Shown: positions 34,033 through 44,691, counted from the stretch's first letter. The stretch is 64,000 bases of DNA from Hymenobacter busanensis (GCF_008727865.1 NZ_VTWU01000008.1:89418-153417); one strand, 5' to 3'. Numbers and translations: made by a program. Notes: generated by a model not told the origin, from the sequence alone.

Positions 34033-35544
34033 ATGCCGCGCGTGGTTTTGCTGGTGGCAGCCTTGGCGGTTTTCGGTCGCACCTACGCCTCGAATAGCTC
34101 TTCGCGCTTCCAGTCCGAATCTGACCTTGCAAGCGCATCGGCCGATGCCTTGAGCACGGCCAGCCGGCGGGCCTATGCCGAGCTGCTGAAGCTGCGCACC
34201 GGCGCAGCCCGCGCCCTAGTGCGAGCCGAGCTGCGCCAGACGCCCCACAACCCCGGCGCCTTGCTGGTGGACGAAGGCGTGGGTTTTACCGAACTAGTGG
34301 TGAGCCAGGACGCCACCCGCTACGACGCCGTGATTGAGCAGCAGGACGATTACCTGGAACAGCTCGACGCCTTGCCGCACTCGGCCTTGCGCGACTATGC
34401 CCGCGCCGAAATTCGCCTGCACCAAGCCGCGGCACAGGTCATGTTTGGGCATGAGTTTCAGGGCGCCTGGAGCCTGCGGCAGGCCTATTTGCAGGTGCAG
34501 CAAAACGCCCGGCGCTGGCCCGCGCACCTGCCCACGCGCAAAACGCTCGGGCTCTGCCAGTTCCTGATCGGTTCGGTGCCCGAGGGCTACCGGTGGTTTC
34601 TGAACCTGCTGGGGTTGCCCGGCGACACCAACGCGGGCCAGCAGAACCTACGCGCGGCAGCCCTGCGCCCGCACGATTTTCAGACCGAGGCGCAGATCTT
34701 GCTGGCCCTCACCCGCCAGACCTACTACGGCGCCGACGACGAGGCCGCCACCCTGGCTGACCGCCTCGTCCGCGAGCAGCCCGACAATCTGCTGTTCAGC
34801 TACTTAAGTATGTCGGTACAAAAAAAACTGCACCGCGCCGACCGCGCTCTGGCCGCCTACCGCAGCCGCCCCACCGGCCCAACCTATTTTCCCGTGGCCT
34901 ACCTGCACCATATGGCCGCTGATTTGCTGCTTTACCAAGGCCAATATCCGGCTTCAGCTCAAGCCAATCAATTGTTTCTGAACGAGTACCGCGGGGTGCA
35001 TTACCGCAAGGACGCTTGGTTTAAGCTCTACCTCGCCCACTGGCTGGGCGGCGACGCCACCGCGGCCCAGCGGGCCCGGCAGCAGATTGTGGCCGGCGGC
35101 GAAACCGTGGTGGAAGAGGACCGCTACGCCCAGCGCTTCGTCGACGACGCGGTGCCGCTGAACCGCGCCCTCACCACAGCGCGCCTGCAACTCGACGGCG
35201 GCTACTACCGCCAAGCCTTGGTCACGCTCGATGGCTTCAACGCTACCGCCGCCACGCCCCTGCGCGACCGGCTGGAGGAGCCCTACCGCCGTGCCCGCGC
35301 CCACCACGGCCTCGGCCGGCTCGATTCGGCCCGGCTTTATTACCAGCGCACTATAGCACTGAGTGGCTCGGCGCCCTATTATTTCGCGCCGCAATCGGCT
35401 CTGCAACTGGGCTATATATGCCTGGAAGCTGGGCAAAAAGCGCAGGCCAAGGTGTATTTTCAGAAGGCATTGAGCTACAGCAAGCACGAGTACAAAACCA
35501 GCACCGACGCCAAAGCCAAAGTAGCGCTGGCGGCGCTGAAATAA
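34033..35544 (+). CDS. Exported TPR-like helical-repeat protein
   Basis: A 503-residue protein with a signal peptide (MPRVVLLVAALAVFGRTYA). The mature part is composed of helical pairs of TPR type, e.g. ALLVDEGVGFTELVV, AHHGLGRLDSARLYYQRTIAL and LGYICLEAGQKAQAKVYFQKAL (a clear TPR at ~450-490). The likely role is protein-protein scaffolding in the periplasm; no enzymatic motif is seen. An ORF extension of 21 codons upstream exists but lacks a signal-peptide look. It stands alone, after a terminator and before pabB. Confidence 0.75.
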   Translation: MPRVVLLVAALAVFGRTYASNSSSRFQSESDLASASADALSTASRRAYAELLKLRTGAARALVRAELRQTPHNPGALLVDEGVGFTELVVSQDATRYDAVIEQQDDYLEQLDALPHSALRDYARAEIRLHQAAAQVMFGHEFQGAWSLRQAYLQVQQNARRWPAHLPTRKTLGLCQFLIGSVPEGYRWFLNLLGLPGDTNAGQQNLRAAALRPHDFQTEAQILLALTRQTYYGADDEAATLADRLVREQPDNLLFSYLSMSVQKKLHRADRALAAYRSRPTGPTYFPVAYLHHMAADLLLYQGQYPASAQANQLFLNEYRGVHYRKDAWFKLYLAHWLGGDATAAQRARQQIVAGGETVVEEDRYAQRFVDDAVPLNRALTTARLQLDGGYYRQALVTLDGFNATAATPLRDRLEEPYRRARAHHGLGRLDSARLYYQRTIALSGSAPYYFAPQSALQLGYICLEAGQKAQAKVYFQKALSYSKHEYKTSTDAKAKVALAALK

Positions 35545-35599
35545 GCCGGGCGCGCCACCCCGGCTGGCACAGGCGCGGCCGGCAGGTTACTTTCGTGGT

Positions 35600-36886
35600 G
35601 TGTTGCGTATTCCTGTAGCCGAGCTGCCCGCCGATTTTCGGGCCCGCGCCTTGCGCTGGGCGGCCGCGTTTGTGCATTGCGCCTACTTCGAGCCCAACGA
35701 CCTGGCCTATCCGCACGGGCCGTTTCAGCGGCTCTTGGCCGTGGCCGATGCCGGTGCCGAGGCGCCTTTTTCTTTGGCCACGTTGCGCCCGTGGCTGCAG
35801 CCAGCCGCTTCTGCTCCGCGCTGCGGCTTTGTGACGTACGACGTCAAAAACGAGATTGAAGCCCTGAGCAGCAGCCGTTTCGCCGGTTTTGCCTGGCCGG
35901 CGCTGCACTTCTTCACGCCGCATACCTGGTTGCAATGGCCCGGCAACGACGTGGAAATCTTTGGTGCCGCCCCCGAAACGACTCTGCAACAGATCCTGGC
36001 GGCAGAACTGCCAGCATCTGTACCGCCCGACGTGCCCGCCGTGCACCCGCGCATGGCCAAAGCCGATTATTTAGCGGCCGTGGCGGCCGTGAAGGAGGAC
36101 ATTCTCGACGGTGAAGTGTACGAGTTGAACCTCTGCCAGGAATTCTACGCCCAGGGCGTGCACCTCGACCCCGTCGACCTGTTCCAACGCCTCAACGCCG
36201 CTTCTCCCACGCCGTTTGCCGGCTTCTGCCGCTGGCACGACCACTTTCTGCTCTGCGCCTCGCCCGAGCGGTTTCTGGCGCACCGGCCGCCGGTTATCGT
36301 GTCGCAGCCCATCAAAGGCACCAGCCGCCGCGGCGCTACGCCTGCTGATGACGAGCAGCAGCGCCAGGCCCTCTTGAACGACGAGAAAGAGCGCGCCGAG
36401 AACCTGATGATTGTGGACCTGGTGCGCAACGACCTGGCCCGCGTGGCCCGAACCGGTACCGTGCAAGTGCCTGAGCTGTTCGGTCTCTACCCTTTCCGGC
36501 ACGTGTGGCAAATGATTTCGACCGTGCAGGCCGAGCTGCGGCCGCAAGTGGATTTAGTTGACGTATTGCGCGCTACGTTTCCGATGGGCTCGATGACGGG
36601 CGCACCGAAGATTCGGGCCATGCAACTGATTGAGCACTACGAGCGCACCCGCCGCGGCCTTTACAGCGGCACGTTCGGCTTCGTCCGGCCCGACGGCAGC
36701 TTCGATTTCAACGTGGTCATCCGCTCCCTGCAGTACCGCGCCGACACCGGCTACCTGAGTTTTCAGGTCGGCTCGGCCATTACCTACGACTCTGTCCCGG
36801 AACGCGAATACCAAGAGTGCCTGTTGAAAGCCCAAGCTATGCTGGAAGTGCTGGGCAGTGAAATTGTGGAAGGTCCAAACGGCTAA
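35600..36886 (+). CDS. pabB: Aminodeoxychorismate synthase component I
   Basis: A 428-residue chorismate-utilising enzyme that makes 4-amino-4-deoxychorismate for folate. The chorismate-binding domain is complete (DGEVYELNLCQEF, PIKGTSRRG, DLVRNDLARV, FPMGSMTGAPKIRAM, QVGSAITYDS). The Lys in PIKGT is the PabB hallmark (TrpE has Ala there), which decides between the two. Glutamine amidotransferase (PabA) and lyase (PabC) genes are not adjacent. Start is GTG; a TACTTTCG box ends 5 bases before it, suggesting a leaderless mRNA. Confidence 0.9.
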   Translation: MLRIPVAELPADFRARALRWAAAFVHCAYFEPNDLAYPHGPFQRLLAVADAGAEAPFSLATLRPWLQPAASAPRCGFVTYDVKNEIEALSSSRFAGFAWPALHFFTPHTWLQWPGNDVEIFGAAPETTLQQILAAELPASVPPDVPAVHPRMAKADYLAAVAAVKEDILDGEVYELNLCQEFYAQGVHLDPVDLFQRLNAASPTPFAGFCRWHDHFLLCASPERFLAHRPPVIVSQPIKGTSRRGATPADDEQQRQALLNDEKERAENLMIVDLVRNDLARVARTGTVQVPELFGLYPFRHVWQMISTVQAELRPQVDLVDVLRATFPMGSMTGAPKIRAMQLIEHYERTRRGLYSGTFGFVRPDGSFDFNVVIRSLQYRADTGYLSFQVGSAITYDSVPEREYQECLLKAQAMLEVLGSEIVEGPNG

Positions 36887-36935
36887 AGCGTTAAATGACT
36901 GCCCGTTGAAGCGCACCGCAAGAACAACCAGCTAT

Positions 36936-36962
36936 TTAGCACTTTAGCCATTTAGCTATTCA
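36936..36962. repeat. TTAGCNNTTTAGC-type intergenic repeat
   Basis: A short AT-rich run of TTTAGC/TTAGCT words in the pabB-miaB gap, similar to those in the RND operon gap and after groEL. No function evident. Confidence 0.3.
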
Positions 36963-37000
36963 ACGAAGCTGCCAAACTGTCATTTTTGCCCGGCAAGGCG

Positions 37001-37008
37001 TACCTTTG
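37001..37008 (+). promoter_or_regulatory. TACCTTTG promoter -7 box for miaB
   Basis: Exact TAnnTTTG match 29 bases before the miaB ATG. A TTG lies 12 bases upstream, closer than usual. Confidence 0.5.
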
Positions 37009-37037
37009 TCCTCCTTTCGCTGATTTTTCCCGAGGCC

Positions 37038-38477
37038 ATGTCTCAACCGATTCTTACGCTTGACTTTCTGGACCAGGCCACCGCTCCCGCTACCGAGCAG
37101 CTGCCCGCCGACGTGCGCGTGACCGAAGCCACCCACACCGGCCGCTCGCGCCGGCTCTACATCGAGAGCTACGGCTGCCAGATGAACTTCTCCGACTCCG
37201 AAATCGTGTCCAGCATCCTCTTTGACGAGGGCTTCGATACGACCACTGAGTTGGCCGAGGCCGATTTGGTGCTGCTCAACACCTGCTCCATTCGCGAGAA
37301 GGCTGAAATAACGGTGCGCCAGCGCCTCAAGGAAATCAACGCCCACAAGCGCCGGCAACCGGGTTTGCTGGTGGGCGTGCTGGGCTGCATGGCCGAGCGC
37401 CTCAAAAGCAAGTTTCTGGAGGAAGAACAGATTGTCGACCTCGTCGTGGGCCCCGATGCTTACCGCGACCTGCCCCGCCTGATCAAGGAAGTGGACAATG
37501 GGCAGCGCTCGGTGAACGTGCTGCTGAGCCGTGAGGAGACGTACGCCGACATCACGCCGGTGCGCCTGAACTCCAACGGCGTGTCGGCCTTCATCAGCAT
37601 CATGCGCGGCTGCGACAACATGTGCTCGTTCTGCGTAGTGCCTTTCACGCGCGGCCGCGAGCGGAGCCGCGACGCCCACAGCATCGTGCGCGAGGCCCAG
37701 GACTTGTTCGTGAAAGGCTTTAAGGAAGTCACGCTACTGGGCCAGAACGTAGACTCTTACAAGTGGCAGTCGGCCGATGGCTCGGAGTTCGTGAACTTCG
37801 CCCAGTTGCTGGAGCGCGTGGCCCTCGTCAGCCCCGAGTTGCGCATCCGCTTTTCTACCTCGCACCCCAAGGATATTACCGACGAGGTGCTGCACACGAT
37901 GGCCCGCTACGACAACGTGTGCAACTACATTCACCTGCCGGCCCAGAGCGGCAACTCGCGGGTGCTGGAGCTGATGAACCGCACCTACGACCGGGAGTGG
38001 TACCTCGACCGCGTGGCCGCCATCCGGCGCATTCTGGGCCCGGACTGCGGCATTTCGACCGACATGATTGCCGGCTTCTGCTCCGAAACCGAGGAAGAGC
38101 ACCAGGACACGCTCAGTTTGATGGACCACGTGCAGTACGACATGTCGTACATGTTCTTTTACTCGGAGCGTCCCGGCACACTGGCCGCGCGCAAGCTGGC
38201 CGACGACGTGCCGCTGGACGTGAAAAAGCGCCGGCTCGCCGAAATCATCGAGCGGCAGCAGCAACACAGCCTCATCCGCAGCCAAATGGGCGTGGGCAAG
38301 GTGCACCGCGTACTGGTCGAGAACGTGTCGAAGCGCAGCACCGAGCACCTGAGCGGCCGCAACGACCAGAACAAAGTGGTCATTTTCCCCAAAAAACACT
38401 ACCAGAAAGGCGACTACGTGAACGTGCTCGTTCATGAGTGCACCAGCACTACGCTGCTGGGTAACGCGGTGGAATAA
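37038..38477 (+). CDS. miaB: tRNA-2-methylthio-N6-dimethylallyladenosine synthase
   Basis: MiaB (479 residues) adds a methylthio group to i6A37 of tRNAs reading UNN codons. N-terminal UPF0004 cysteines are in [21 protein letters not shown] and GCMAERL; the radical-SAM triad is Cys192, Cys196 and Cys199 in CDNMCSFC; a C-terminal TRAM domain (from ~405, [19 protein letters not shown]) binds tRNA. With the miaE gene at 27 kb this gives the ms2i6A to ms2io6A route. Own promoter; followed by a repeat element that ends in a T run. Confidence 0.97.
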   Translation: MSQPILTLDFLDQATAPATEQLPADVRVTEATHTGRSRRLYIESYGCQMNFSDSEIVSSILFDEGFDTTTELAEADLVLLNTCSIREKAEITVRQRLKEINAHKRRQPGLLVGVLGCMAERLKSKFLEEEQIVDLVVGPDAYRDLPRLIKEVDNGQRSVNVLLSREETYADITPVRLNSNGVSAFISIMRGCDNMCSFCVVPFTRGRERSRDAHSIVREAQDLFVKGFKEVTLLGQNVDSYKWQSADGSEFVNFAQLLERVALVSPELRIRFSTSHPKDITDEVLHTMARYDNVCNYIHLPAQSGNSRVLELMNRTYDREWYLDRVAAIRRILGPDCGISTDMIAGFCSETEEEHQDTLSLMDHVQYDMSYMFFYSERPGTLAARKLADDVPLDVKKRRLAEIIERQQQHSLIRSQMGVGKVHRVLVENVSKRSTEHLSGRNDQNKVVIFPKKHYQKGDYVNVLVHECTSTTLLGNAVE

Positions 38478-38483
38478 TTTTCA

Positions 38484-38589
38484 ACTGTCATCCTGAGCAA
38501 CGCGAAGGACCTTCTCTGTGCTGAACAGTCGACGGTAGAGCGACTCCCGTTCACGTAAAGAGGCGCTACACGTTCTACTGGATGACAGT
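38484..38589. mobile_element. 106-bp MITE/REP-like element with 10-bp terminal inverted repeats
   Basis: ACTGTCATCC (38484-38493) and GGATGACAGT (38580-38589) are exact inverted repeats bounding a non-coding element. Its left end (GTCATCCTGAGC then AACGCGAAGG) resembles the GTCATGCTGAGC/GCGAAGC repeat at 8780, so both belong to one repeat family. Six T residues follow, so it might also terminate miaB transcripts. Confidence 0.5.
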
Positions 38590-38657
38590 CTTTTTTCGCC
38601 CTAGCGTAAAATATTCGCTGCCGCTTTTCGTCTACTCCACGAAAACCCACGCCTGAT

Positions 38658-39959
38658 TTGACTCCTTCCGAAATACAAAGCATCAAGCAGCGCTTCGGCA
38701 TCATCGGCAACGCGCCGGCGCTGAACTACGCCATTCAGGTGGCGGCGCAGGTGGCTCCTACCGACATGACCGTGCTCATCACGGGGGAAAGCGGCTCGGG
38801 CAAGGAGTCGTTTTCGAAGATCATTCACGCCTTGTCGCCGCGCAAGCACGGGCAGTTCATAGCCGTCAACTGCGGCGCCATTCCCGAGGGCACCATCGAC
38901 TCGGAGCTGTTCGGCCACGAGAAAGGCTCGTTTACCGGCGCTTCGGAAGCCCGCAAGGGCTACTTTGAGGTAACCAACGGCGGCACCATCTTCCTCGACG
39001 AAATCGGGGAAATGCCGCTGGGCACCCAGGCCCGCCTGCTGCGCGTGCTCGAAAACGGCGAGTTCATCCGCGTGGGCTCGTCGAAGGTGCAGAAAACCGA
39101 TGTGCGCGTGGTCACGGCCACCAACGTGAACCTGCTCGACGCCGTGCGCGAGGGGCGCTTCCGCGAAGACCTCTACTACCGCCTCAACACGGTGCCCATT
39201 ACGGTGCCGCCGCTGCGCGAGCGGGGCGAGGACATCTACCTGCTGTTCCGCAAGTTTGCTACCGACTTTGCCGAGCGCTACCGCGTGAAGCCCATCACAC
39301 TCACGCCCGATGCGGTACAGGAGCTGCAGCGCTTCCGTTTCCCCGGCAACATTCGCCAGCTCAAGAACATAGCCGAGCAGATTTCGGTGTTGCAGACCGA
39401 GCAGCGCGAGGTCGACGGCCGCCGCCTGCGCCACTACCTGCCCCAGGACCAGTCGTCCAACCTGCCCATGCTCATCGGCGCCACTGCCGACGGAGTGGCG
39501 CCTTCGGGCCTCTCGGAGCGCGACTTGCTCTACAAGGTGCTCTTCGACATGCGCCGCGACATGACCGACCTGAAGAAGCTGGTGCTGGAGCTGGCCGCCG
39601 GCGGCGCCCGTTACGATGGCGGCCAGGCCCAGGAGCTGGTGCGCCAGAACAGCCACTTATTTGCCGCTGCCGGCGGCATGACCCCCTACGAGGGCGGCAG
39701 CCGCCTCTCCCGCCCCGCCGACGAGTCGTTCATCATCAACGCCCAGCCCGATGAGTACGACGTGGAGGATGAGGTGCAGCGCGTAGAGGACATCACCCAC
39801 GAAACCGAGGAAGAAAGCCTCTCGCTGGAAGCCAAGGAAAAGGAAATGATTGTGAAGGCGCTCAAAAAGCACCACAACAAGCGCAAATACGCCGCGCAAG
39901 ACCTCGGCATCTCGGAACGCACGCTCTACCGCAAGCTCAAGCAGTATGACCTGGAATAA
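38658..39959 (+). CDS. Sigma-54-dependent transcriptional activator (AAA+ plus Fis-type HTH, no receiver)
   Basis: A 433-residue enhancer-binding protein. The AAA+ domain begins almost at the N-terminus: Walker A GESGSGKE (43-50), the sigma-54 contact loop GSFTGA (90-95, Ser in place of the usual Ala), Walker B GGTIFLDEIGEMP, and the sensor arginine region FREDLYYRLN. A ~90-residue linker leads to a Fis-type HTH (KHHNKRKYAAQDLGISERTLYRKLKQY). No receiver, GAF or PAS domain is present, as in PspF. The start appears to be TTG. It overlaps lptE by 14 bases. Confidence 0.93.
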   Translation: MTPSEIQSIKQRFGIIGNAPALNYAIQVAAQVAPTDMTVLITGESGSGKESFSKIIHALSPRKHGQFIAVNCGAIPEGTIDSELFGHEKGSFTGASEARKGYFEVTNGGTIFLDEIGEMPLGTQARLLRVLENGEFIRVGSSKVQKTDVRVVTATNVNLLDAVREGRFREDLYYRLNTVPITVPPLRERGEDIYLLFRKFATDFAERYRVKPITLTPDAVQELQRFRFPGNIRQLKNIAEQISVLQTEQREVDGRRLRHYLPQDQSSNLPMLIGATADGVAPSGLSERDLLYKVLFDMRRDMTDLKKLVLELAAGGARYDGGQAQELVRQNSHLFAAAGGMTPYEGGSRLSRPADESFIINAQPDEYDVEDEVQRVEDITHETEEESLSLEAKEKEMIVKALKKHHNKRKYAAQDLGISERTLYRKLKQYDLE

Positions 39960-40485
39960 CCGTTTGGCTGCCCTGCGCCCGTTGCTGCTGGTGCTGGTGG
40001 TGTGGCCGCTGCTGGCTGGGTGCGGCATTTATTCGTTCACGGGCACCAACATCGATCCGGCCGTGAAAACCTTTTCGGTGGCCACCTTCCCCAACAACGC
40101 CACCAACGGCCCCTCCTTTCTGGCGCAGCGTTTTTCGGAAGATTTGCGCGACTATTTCCAGCGAAACACGACCCTCAAGCTGGTGCCGCGCGACGGCGAC
40201 CTGCAGTTTGAGGGTCAGATTGTGGCTTTTGATTACGCGCCGGCCGCCATTCAGCGCCAAGACGGGCAGGACCAGGCCGGCATCAACCGCCTGACCATTC
40301 AGGTGCGGGTGAAGTTTACCAACACCAAGGACCCCAAGCAGGACTTCGAGCAGACCTTCCAGAGCAACGGGGACTTTGCCGCCACCCAGGACATTACGGC
40401 CATCAACAACGACCCGGCGGCGGTGGGTCGCATCACCGCCCGCATCATTACCGACGTGTTCAACAAGTCGGTGGCCAACTGGTAG
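39946..40485 (+). CDS. lptE: LPS assembly lipoprotein LptE-like
   Basis: A 179-residue outer-membrane lipoprotein that plugs LptD for LPS insertion. The signal ends LLAGC (lipid Cys ~26), then GIYSFTGTNIDPAVKTFSVATFPN, the start typical of Bacteroidota LptE-like proteins, and RFSEDLRDYFQRNTTLKLV. Its ATG lies inside the 3' end of the sigma-54 activator gene, so the two are translationally coupled, a linkage I recall as conserved in Bacteroidota. Confidence 0.88.
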   Translation: MTWNNRLAALRPLLLVLVVWPLLAGCGIYSFTGTNIDPAVKTFSVATFPNNATNGPSFLAQRFSEDLRDYFQRNTTLKLVPRDGDLQFEGQIVAFDYAPAAIQRQDGQDQAGINRLTIQVRVKFTNTKDPKQDFEQTFQSNGDFAATQDITAINNDPAAVGRITARIITDVFNKSVANW

Positions 40486-40539
40486 CTTGCTGCGCCGGTT
40501 GGTTACCGGTTTTCAGATGGTTTAATGGGTAAATTGCTG

Positions 40540-40547
40540 TATTGTTG
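40540..40547 (+). promoter_or_regulatory. Weak TATTGTTG promoter-like box
   Basis: One mismatch from TAnnTTTG in the 160-base gap between lptE and the next gene. No -33 box; a small hairpin (CCGGT/ACCGG followed by TTTT) precedes it. Confidence 0.25.
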
Positions 40548-40645
40548 CGGCCCCTCCTGCGGCGGTCTTGCTTCCCCAAATGCCGCTTCACAAGCCCTAA
40601 TTCGCTCAATTCGCTAGCAGCCACTTGTTTAACCTCATCTAATAC

Positions 40646-41995
40646 ATGACCCGCGCGTCGCTGCTACAAGTTCTCGACCACGTCACCGGAATTTCGGAAG
40701 CCGAAGTTCGGGAGCTGGAGCAATTGGCTACCGCGTTTCCCTACTGCCAAACGGCCCATTTGCTGCTGGCCAAAGCCGCCCACGACCGGGGCAGCATGCT
40801 CGCCGGCCAGCGCCTGCGCCGCGCCGCTACCTACGCCGCCGACCGGGAGCTGCTGCGGGCCCTGATTGAACAACCAGCCCCCAGCGCCACTCCTACCAGC
40901 TGGCAAGCCGCCGATTCGCTTCCCGTGGCAACTCCCACGGCGGAACCCGAAGCAGCTACTACGCCTGCCGGCAATTCGTTTGCGGTATCAGCTGCCGCCG
41001 TTGCGCTGGAACCAGCCCAGGAACAGGCACCAGAAGCCGCCGATTTGCCCGCAGGAACGGTAGACGCTAGTCCGTCGCCTGAGGCTGCTCCCGTTTTGGA
41101 GGAGGCAACAGCGGCGGCAGAACCAGCAGGCGTGGTTGAGTCGGCCGAATCAGAAACTGAACCCGACGAGCCAGCAGCGGCTCCGGCAATGGCGGACGCC
41201 GAAGCACAACCGGCAGCGGAGCCGGCTGTCGACCCCAGCGAAGCTGTTCCGGTCGATTCGAGCAGTGCCTTGGCAACGGCTGCCGAAGCTTGGGTTGCCG
41301 TTTCGCTCGACGACGACGCTGGTCCCGCCGCGTCGGAACCGGATGCTGAACCAACCATTCCGGAGCCGGCGCCTCCTGTAACCGACGAATTGCCGCCGGT
41401 GGCCCCGGCCATCCGGCCGCCGGTAGAAGTTGGCAGTTCCCGCTTTGAGTTTGGCCTGGCCGAATCGTTGCCCCCTGTCACGGCCTACCAGCTTCCCGAT
41501 GCCCTCGAATCGGAAGCGGCTTTACCCGCTGTGCCCGCGTTCTACGGCGACGAAGACGTAGCCTACTCATTGGCTGGAGGCAGCCGCCTGGGCATCTGCC
41601 TGGTGCCGCAGGCGGCCGAGCTTACCCATGAATTGCCCGTGGCCAACGCCTGGGAGCCCGACGCCCTGCTGCTGGGCCACGCGGCGCAGCACCGCCCCAA
41701 CACCCGGCAGGCGCCTTCGTCGCTGGCCCTCATCGAGCGGTTTTTGCGCACCCAGCCGCGCATCAAAGCCGGCACGCCCCGCCCTGCCACGGCCGTCGAG
41801 CCCCAAGCCGATTTATCGGTGCGTAGCACCAGCACGGCCCCTAGTCTGGCCACCGAAAGCCTGGCCAAAATCCTCATCAAGCAGGGCAAAACGGCCCGTG
41901 CCATTGAAATTTACGAGCAGCTGATGGTGCGCCAGCCCGAAAAAAAGGCGTACTTTGCCGCTCAAATTGACCTTTTGAACCAACAGCCGGAATAA
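40646..41995 (+). CDS. Ala/Pro/Glu-rich protein with TPR-like ends
   Basis: A 449-residue cytoplasmic protein. The N-terminal ~75 residues are helical (SLLQVLDHVTGISEAEVREL... QTAHLLLAKAAHD), residues ~80-260 are low complexity (Ala, Pro, Glu, Ser), and the C-terminus carries a TPR-like helix pair (ATESLAKILIKQGKTARAIE then IYEQLMVRQPEKKAYFAAQI). In related genomes a TPR-like gene occupies this slot between lptE and secG. No enzymatic motif. It is 19 bases upstream of secG, so they are co-transcribed. Confidence 0.75.
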   Translation: MTRASLLQVLDHVTGISEAEVRELEQLATAFPYCQTAHLLLAKAAHDRGSMLAGQRLRRAATYAADRELLRALIEQPAPSATPTSWQAADSLPVATPTAEPEAATTPAGNSFAVSAAAVALEPAQEQAPEAADLPAGTVDASPSPEAAPVLEEATAAAEPAGVVESAESETEPDEPAAAPAMADAEAQPAAEPAVDPSEAVPVDSSSALATAAEAWVAVSLDDDAGPAASEPDAEPTIPEPAPPVTDELPPVAPAIRPPVEVGSSRFEFGLAESLPPVTAYQLPDALESEAALPAVPAFYGDEDVAYSLAGGSRLGICLVPQAAELTHELPVANAWEPDALLLGHAAQHRPNTRQAPSSLALIERFLRTQPRIKAGTPRPATAVEPQADLSVRSTSTAPSLATESLAKILIKQGKTARAIEIYEQLMVRQPEKKAYFAAQIDLLNQQPE

Positions 41996-42014
41996 CCCCG
42001 GAACACCCAAGTAG

Positions 42015-42428
42015 ATGTACACCGCCATTATCGTCCTCATTCTGTTTGTTTGCCTGCTGCTGGCCCTTGTGGTGCTGGCCCAAAACTCCAAGGGCGGCGG
42101 ATTGTCCAGCAACTTTGCCGCTGGCGGCACCGCCCAGCTCATGGGCGTGAAGCGCACCGGCGACCTGCTTGAGCGCCTGACCTGGGGCTTCGCCATTGCG
42201 CTGATTGTGCTGGCGCTGGGCTCCCACGTGGTGCTGAACGACCAAAGCGGCGGGCCGCTGCGCAGCGTGAATCAGCAGAAAGCCATGGAAACCCGCGTAC
42301 CCGCAACGCCCGCTGCTCCGGCTCCGCAGGCCCCCGCGCCGGGTGCTACCGCTCCCGGTGCTGCTACTCCGCAGACTGCACCCGCAGCTGCGCCGGCTCA
42401 GCAGCCGGCTCCCTCTCCGGCCCAGTAA
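42015..42428 (+). CDS. secG: Preprotein translocase subunit SecG
   Basis: SecG stabilises the SecYEG channel. The protein has 137 residues with two TM helices (MYTAIIVLILFVCLLLALVV and LTWGFAIALIVLALGSHVVL) joined by the conserved loop LAQNSKGGGLSSNFAAGG. The C-terminal ~45 residues are an Ala/Pro/Gln-rich tail not found in E. coli SecG. It ends a unit with the upstream TPR-like gene and is followed by a strong terminator before groES. Confidence 0.95.
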   Translation: MYTAIIVLILFVCLLLALVVLAQNSKGGGLSSNFAAGGTAQLMGVKRTGDLLERLTWGFAIALIVLALGSHVVLNDQSGGPLRSVNQQKAMETRVPATPAAPAPQAPAPGATAPGAATPQTAPAAAPAQQPAPSPAQ

Positions 42429-42448
42429 TACCGCAGTTTCGCCCTACC

Positions 42449-42492
42449 AACCGGCGGCTTTTCGCATCAGCGAAAAGCCGCCGGTTGTTTTT
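42449..42492 (+). terminator. Terminator after secG
   Basis: A perfect 16-bp stem (AACCGGCGGCTTTTCG arm), 6-base loop, then GTTTTTT. It separates the upstream envelope operon from groES-groEL. Confidence 0.9.
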
Positions 42493-42509
42493 TACGCACG
42501 GGGGTTTGC

Positions 42510-42517
42510 TATACTTG
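42510..42517 (+). promoter_or_regulatory. TATACTTG promoter-like box upstream of groES
   Basis: One mismatch from TAnnTTTG, about 200 bases before groES. A transcript from here would carry a long leader that includes two TGTCAGGTTT direct repeats (42550-42559, 42602-42611). Confidence 0.35.
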
Positions 42518-42619
42518 CGGCCGCTGCTCTGCCACGAGTGTGTCGGCTTTGTCAGGTTTGGGGCCCGGCAAACGGTAAAAAGTTCCGTTTTGCAACCATT
42601 CTGTCAGGTTTCGGCGGGC

Positions 42620-42635
42620 TGGCACAAGAAGTGCC
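42620..42635 (+). promoter_or_regulatory. Candidate sigma-54 promoter upstream of groES
   Basis: TGGCAC at 42620-42625 followed by GTGC at 42631-42634 gives GG and GC dinucleotides exactly 10 bases apart, as in the -24/-12 consensus TGGCAC-N5-TTGC. The only mismatch is G for the first T of TTGC. The site is also a 5-bp palindrome (GGCAC/GTGCC), so it could instead be a repressor site. Confidence 0.4.
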
Positions 42636-42714
42636 GAGCGGCAACCGCCCCTTACCGAGGAGCATTCGTTGACTCTCTTTTTGACCATCACCCTCCAAAC
42701 ACAACACCAGCAGA

Positions 42715-43002
42715 ATGGCTATTAGCATCAAACCGCTGGCTGACCGCGTGATTATTGCGCCGGCCGCCGCCGAAGAGAAAACCAAATCGGGCATCATCAT
42801 CCCCGACACGGCCAAGGAAAAGCCGCAGCGCGGCGAAGTAGTGGCCGTGGGTGCCGGCAAAACCGAAAACGGGACGCTGGTGAAGCCTTCAGTAGCGGTA
42901 GGCGACCAGGTGCTGTACGGCAAATACGCCGGTACCGAAATTACCGTCGACGGTCAGGACTACCTCATCATGAAGGAGTCGGACATCTTCGCCATCCTGT
43001 AA
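42715..43002 (+). CDS. groES: Co-chaperonin GroES
   Basis: Cpn10 lid of the GroEL chaperonin, 95 residues and full length. It starts [20 protein letters not shown], contains the mobile loop ([14 protein letters not shown]) and ends [14 protein letters not shown]. It is 45 bases upstream of groEL in the usual operon. The 286-base upstream gap contains direct repeats and two candidate promoters. Confidence 0.98.
   Translation: MAISIKPLADRVIIAPAAAEEKTKSGIIIPDTAKEKPQRGEVVAVGAGKTENGTLVKPSVAVGDQVLYGKYAGTEITVDGQDYLIMKESDIFAIL

Positions 43003-44691
<1,689 letters not shown>

Noticed and set aside
35562..35577. TGGCACAGGCGCGGC, a sigma-54-like site upstream of pabB
   Set aside because: GG-N10-GC spacing is met but the -12 element has no TT, and a primary-sigma-like box lies closer to the start.
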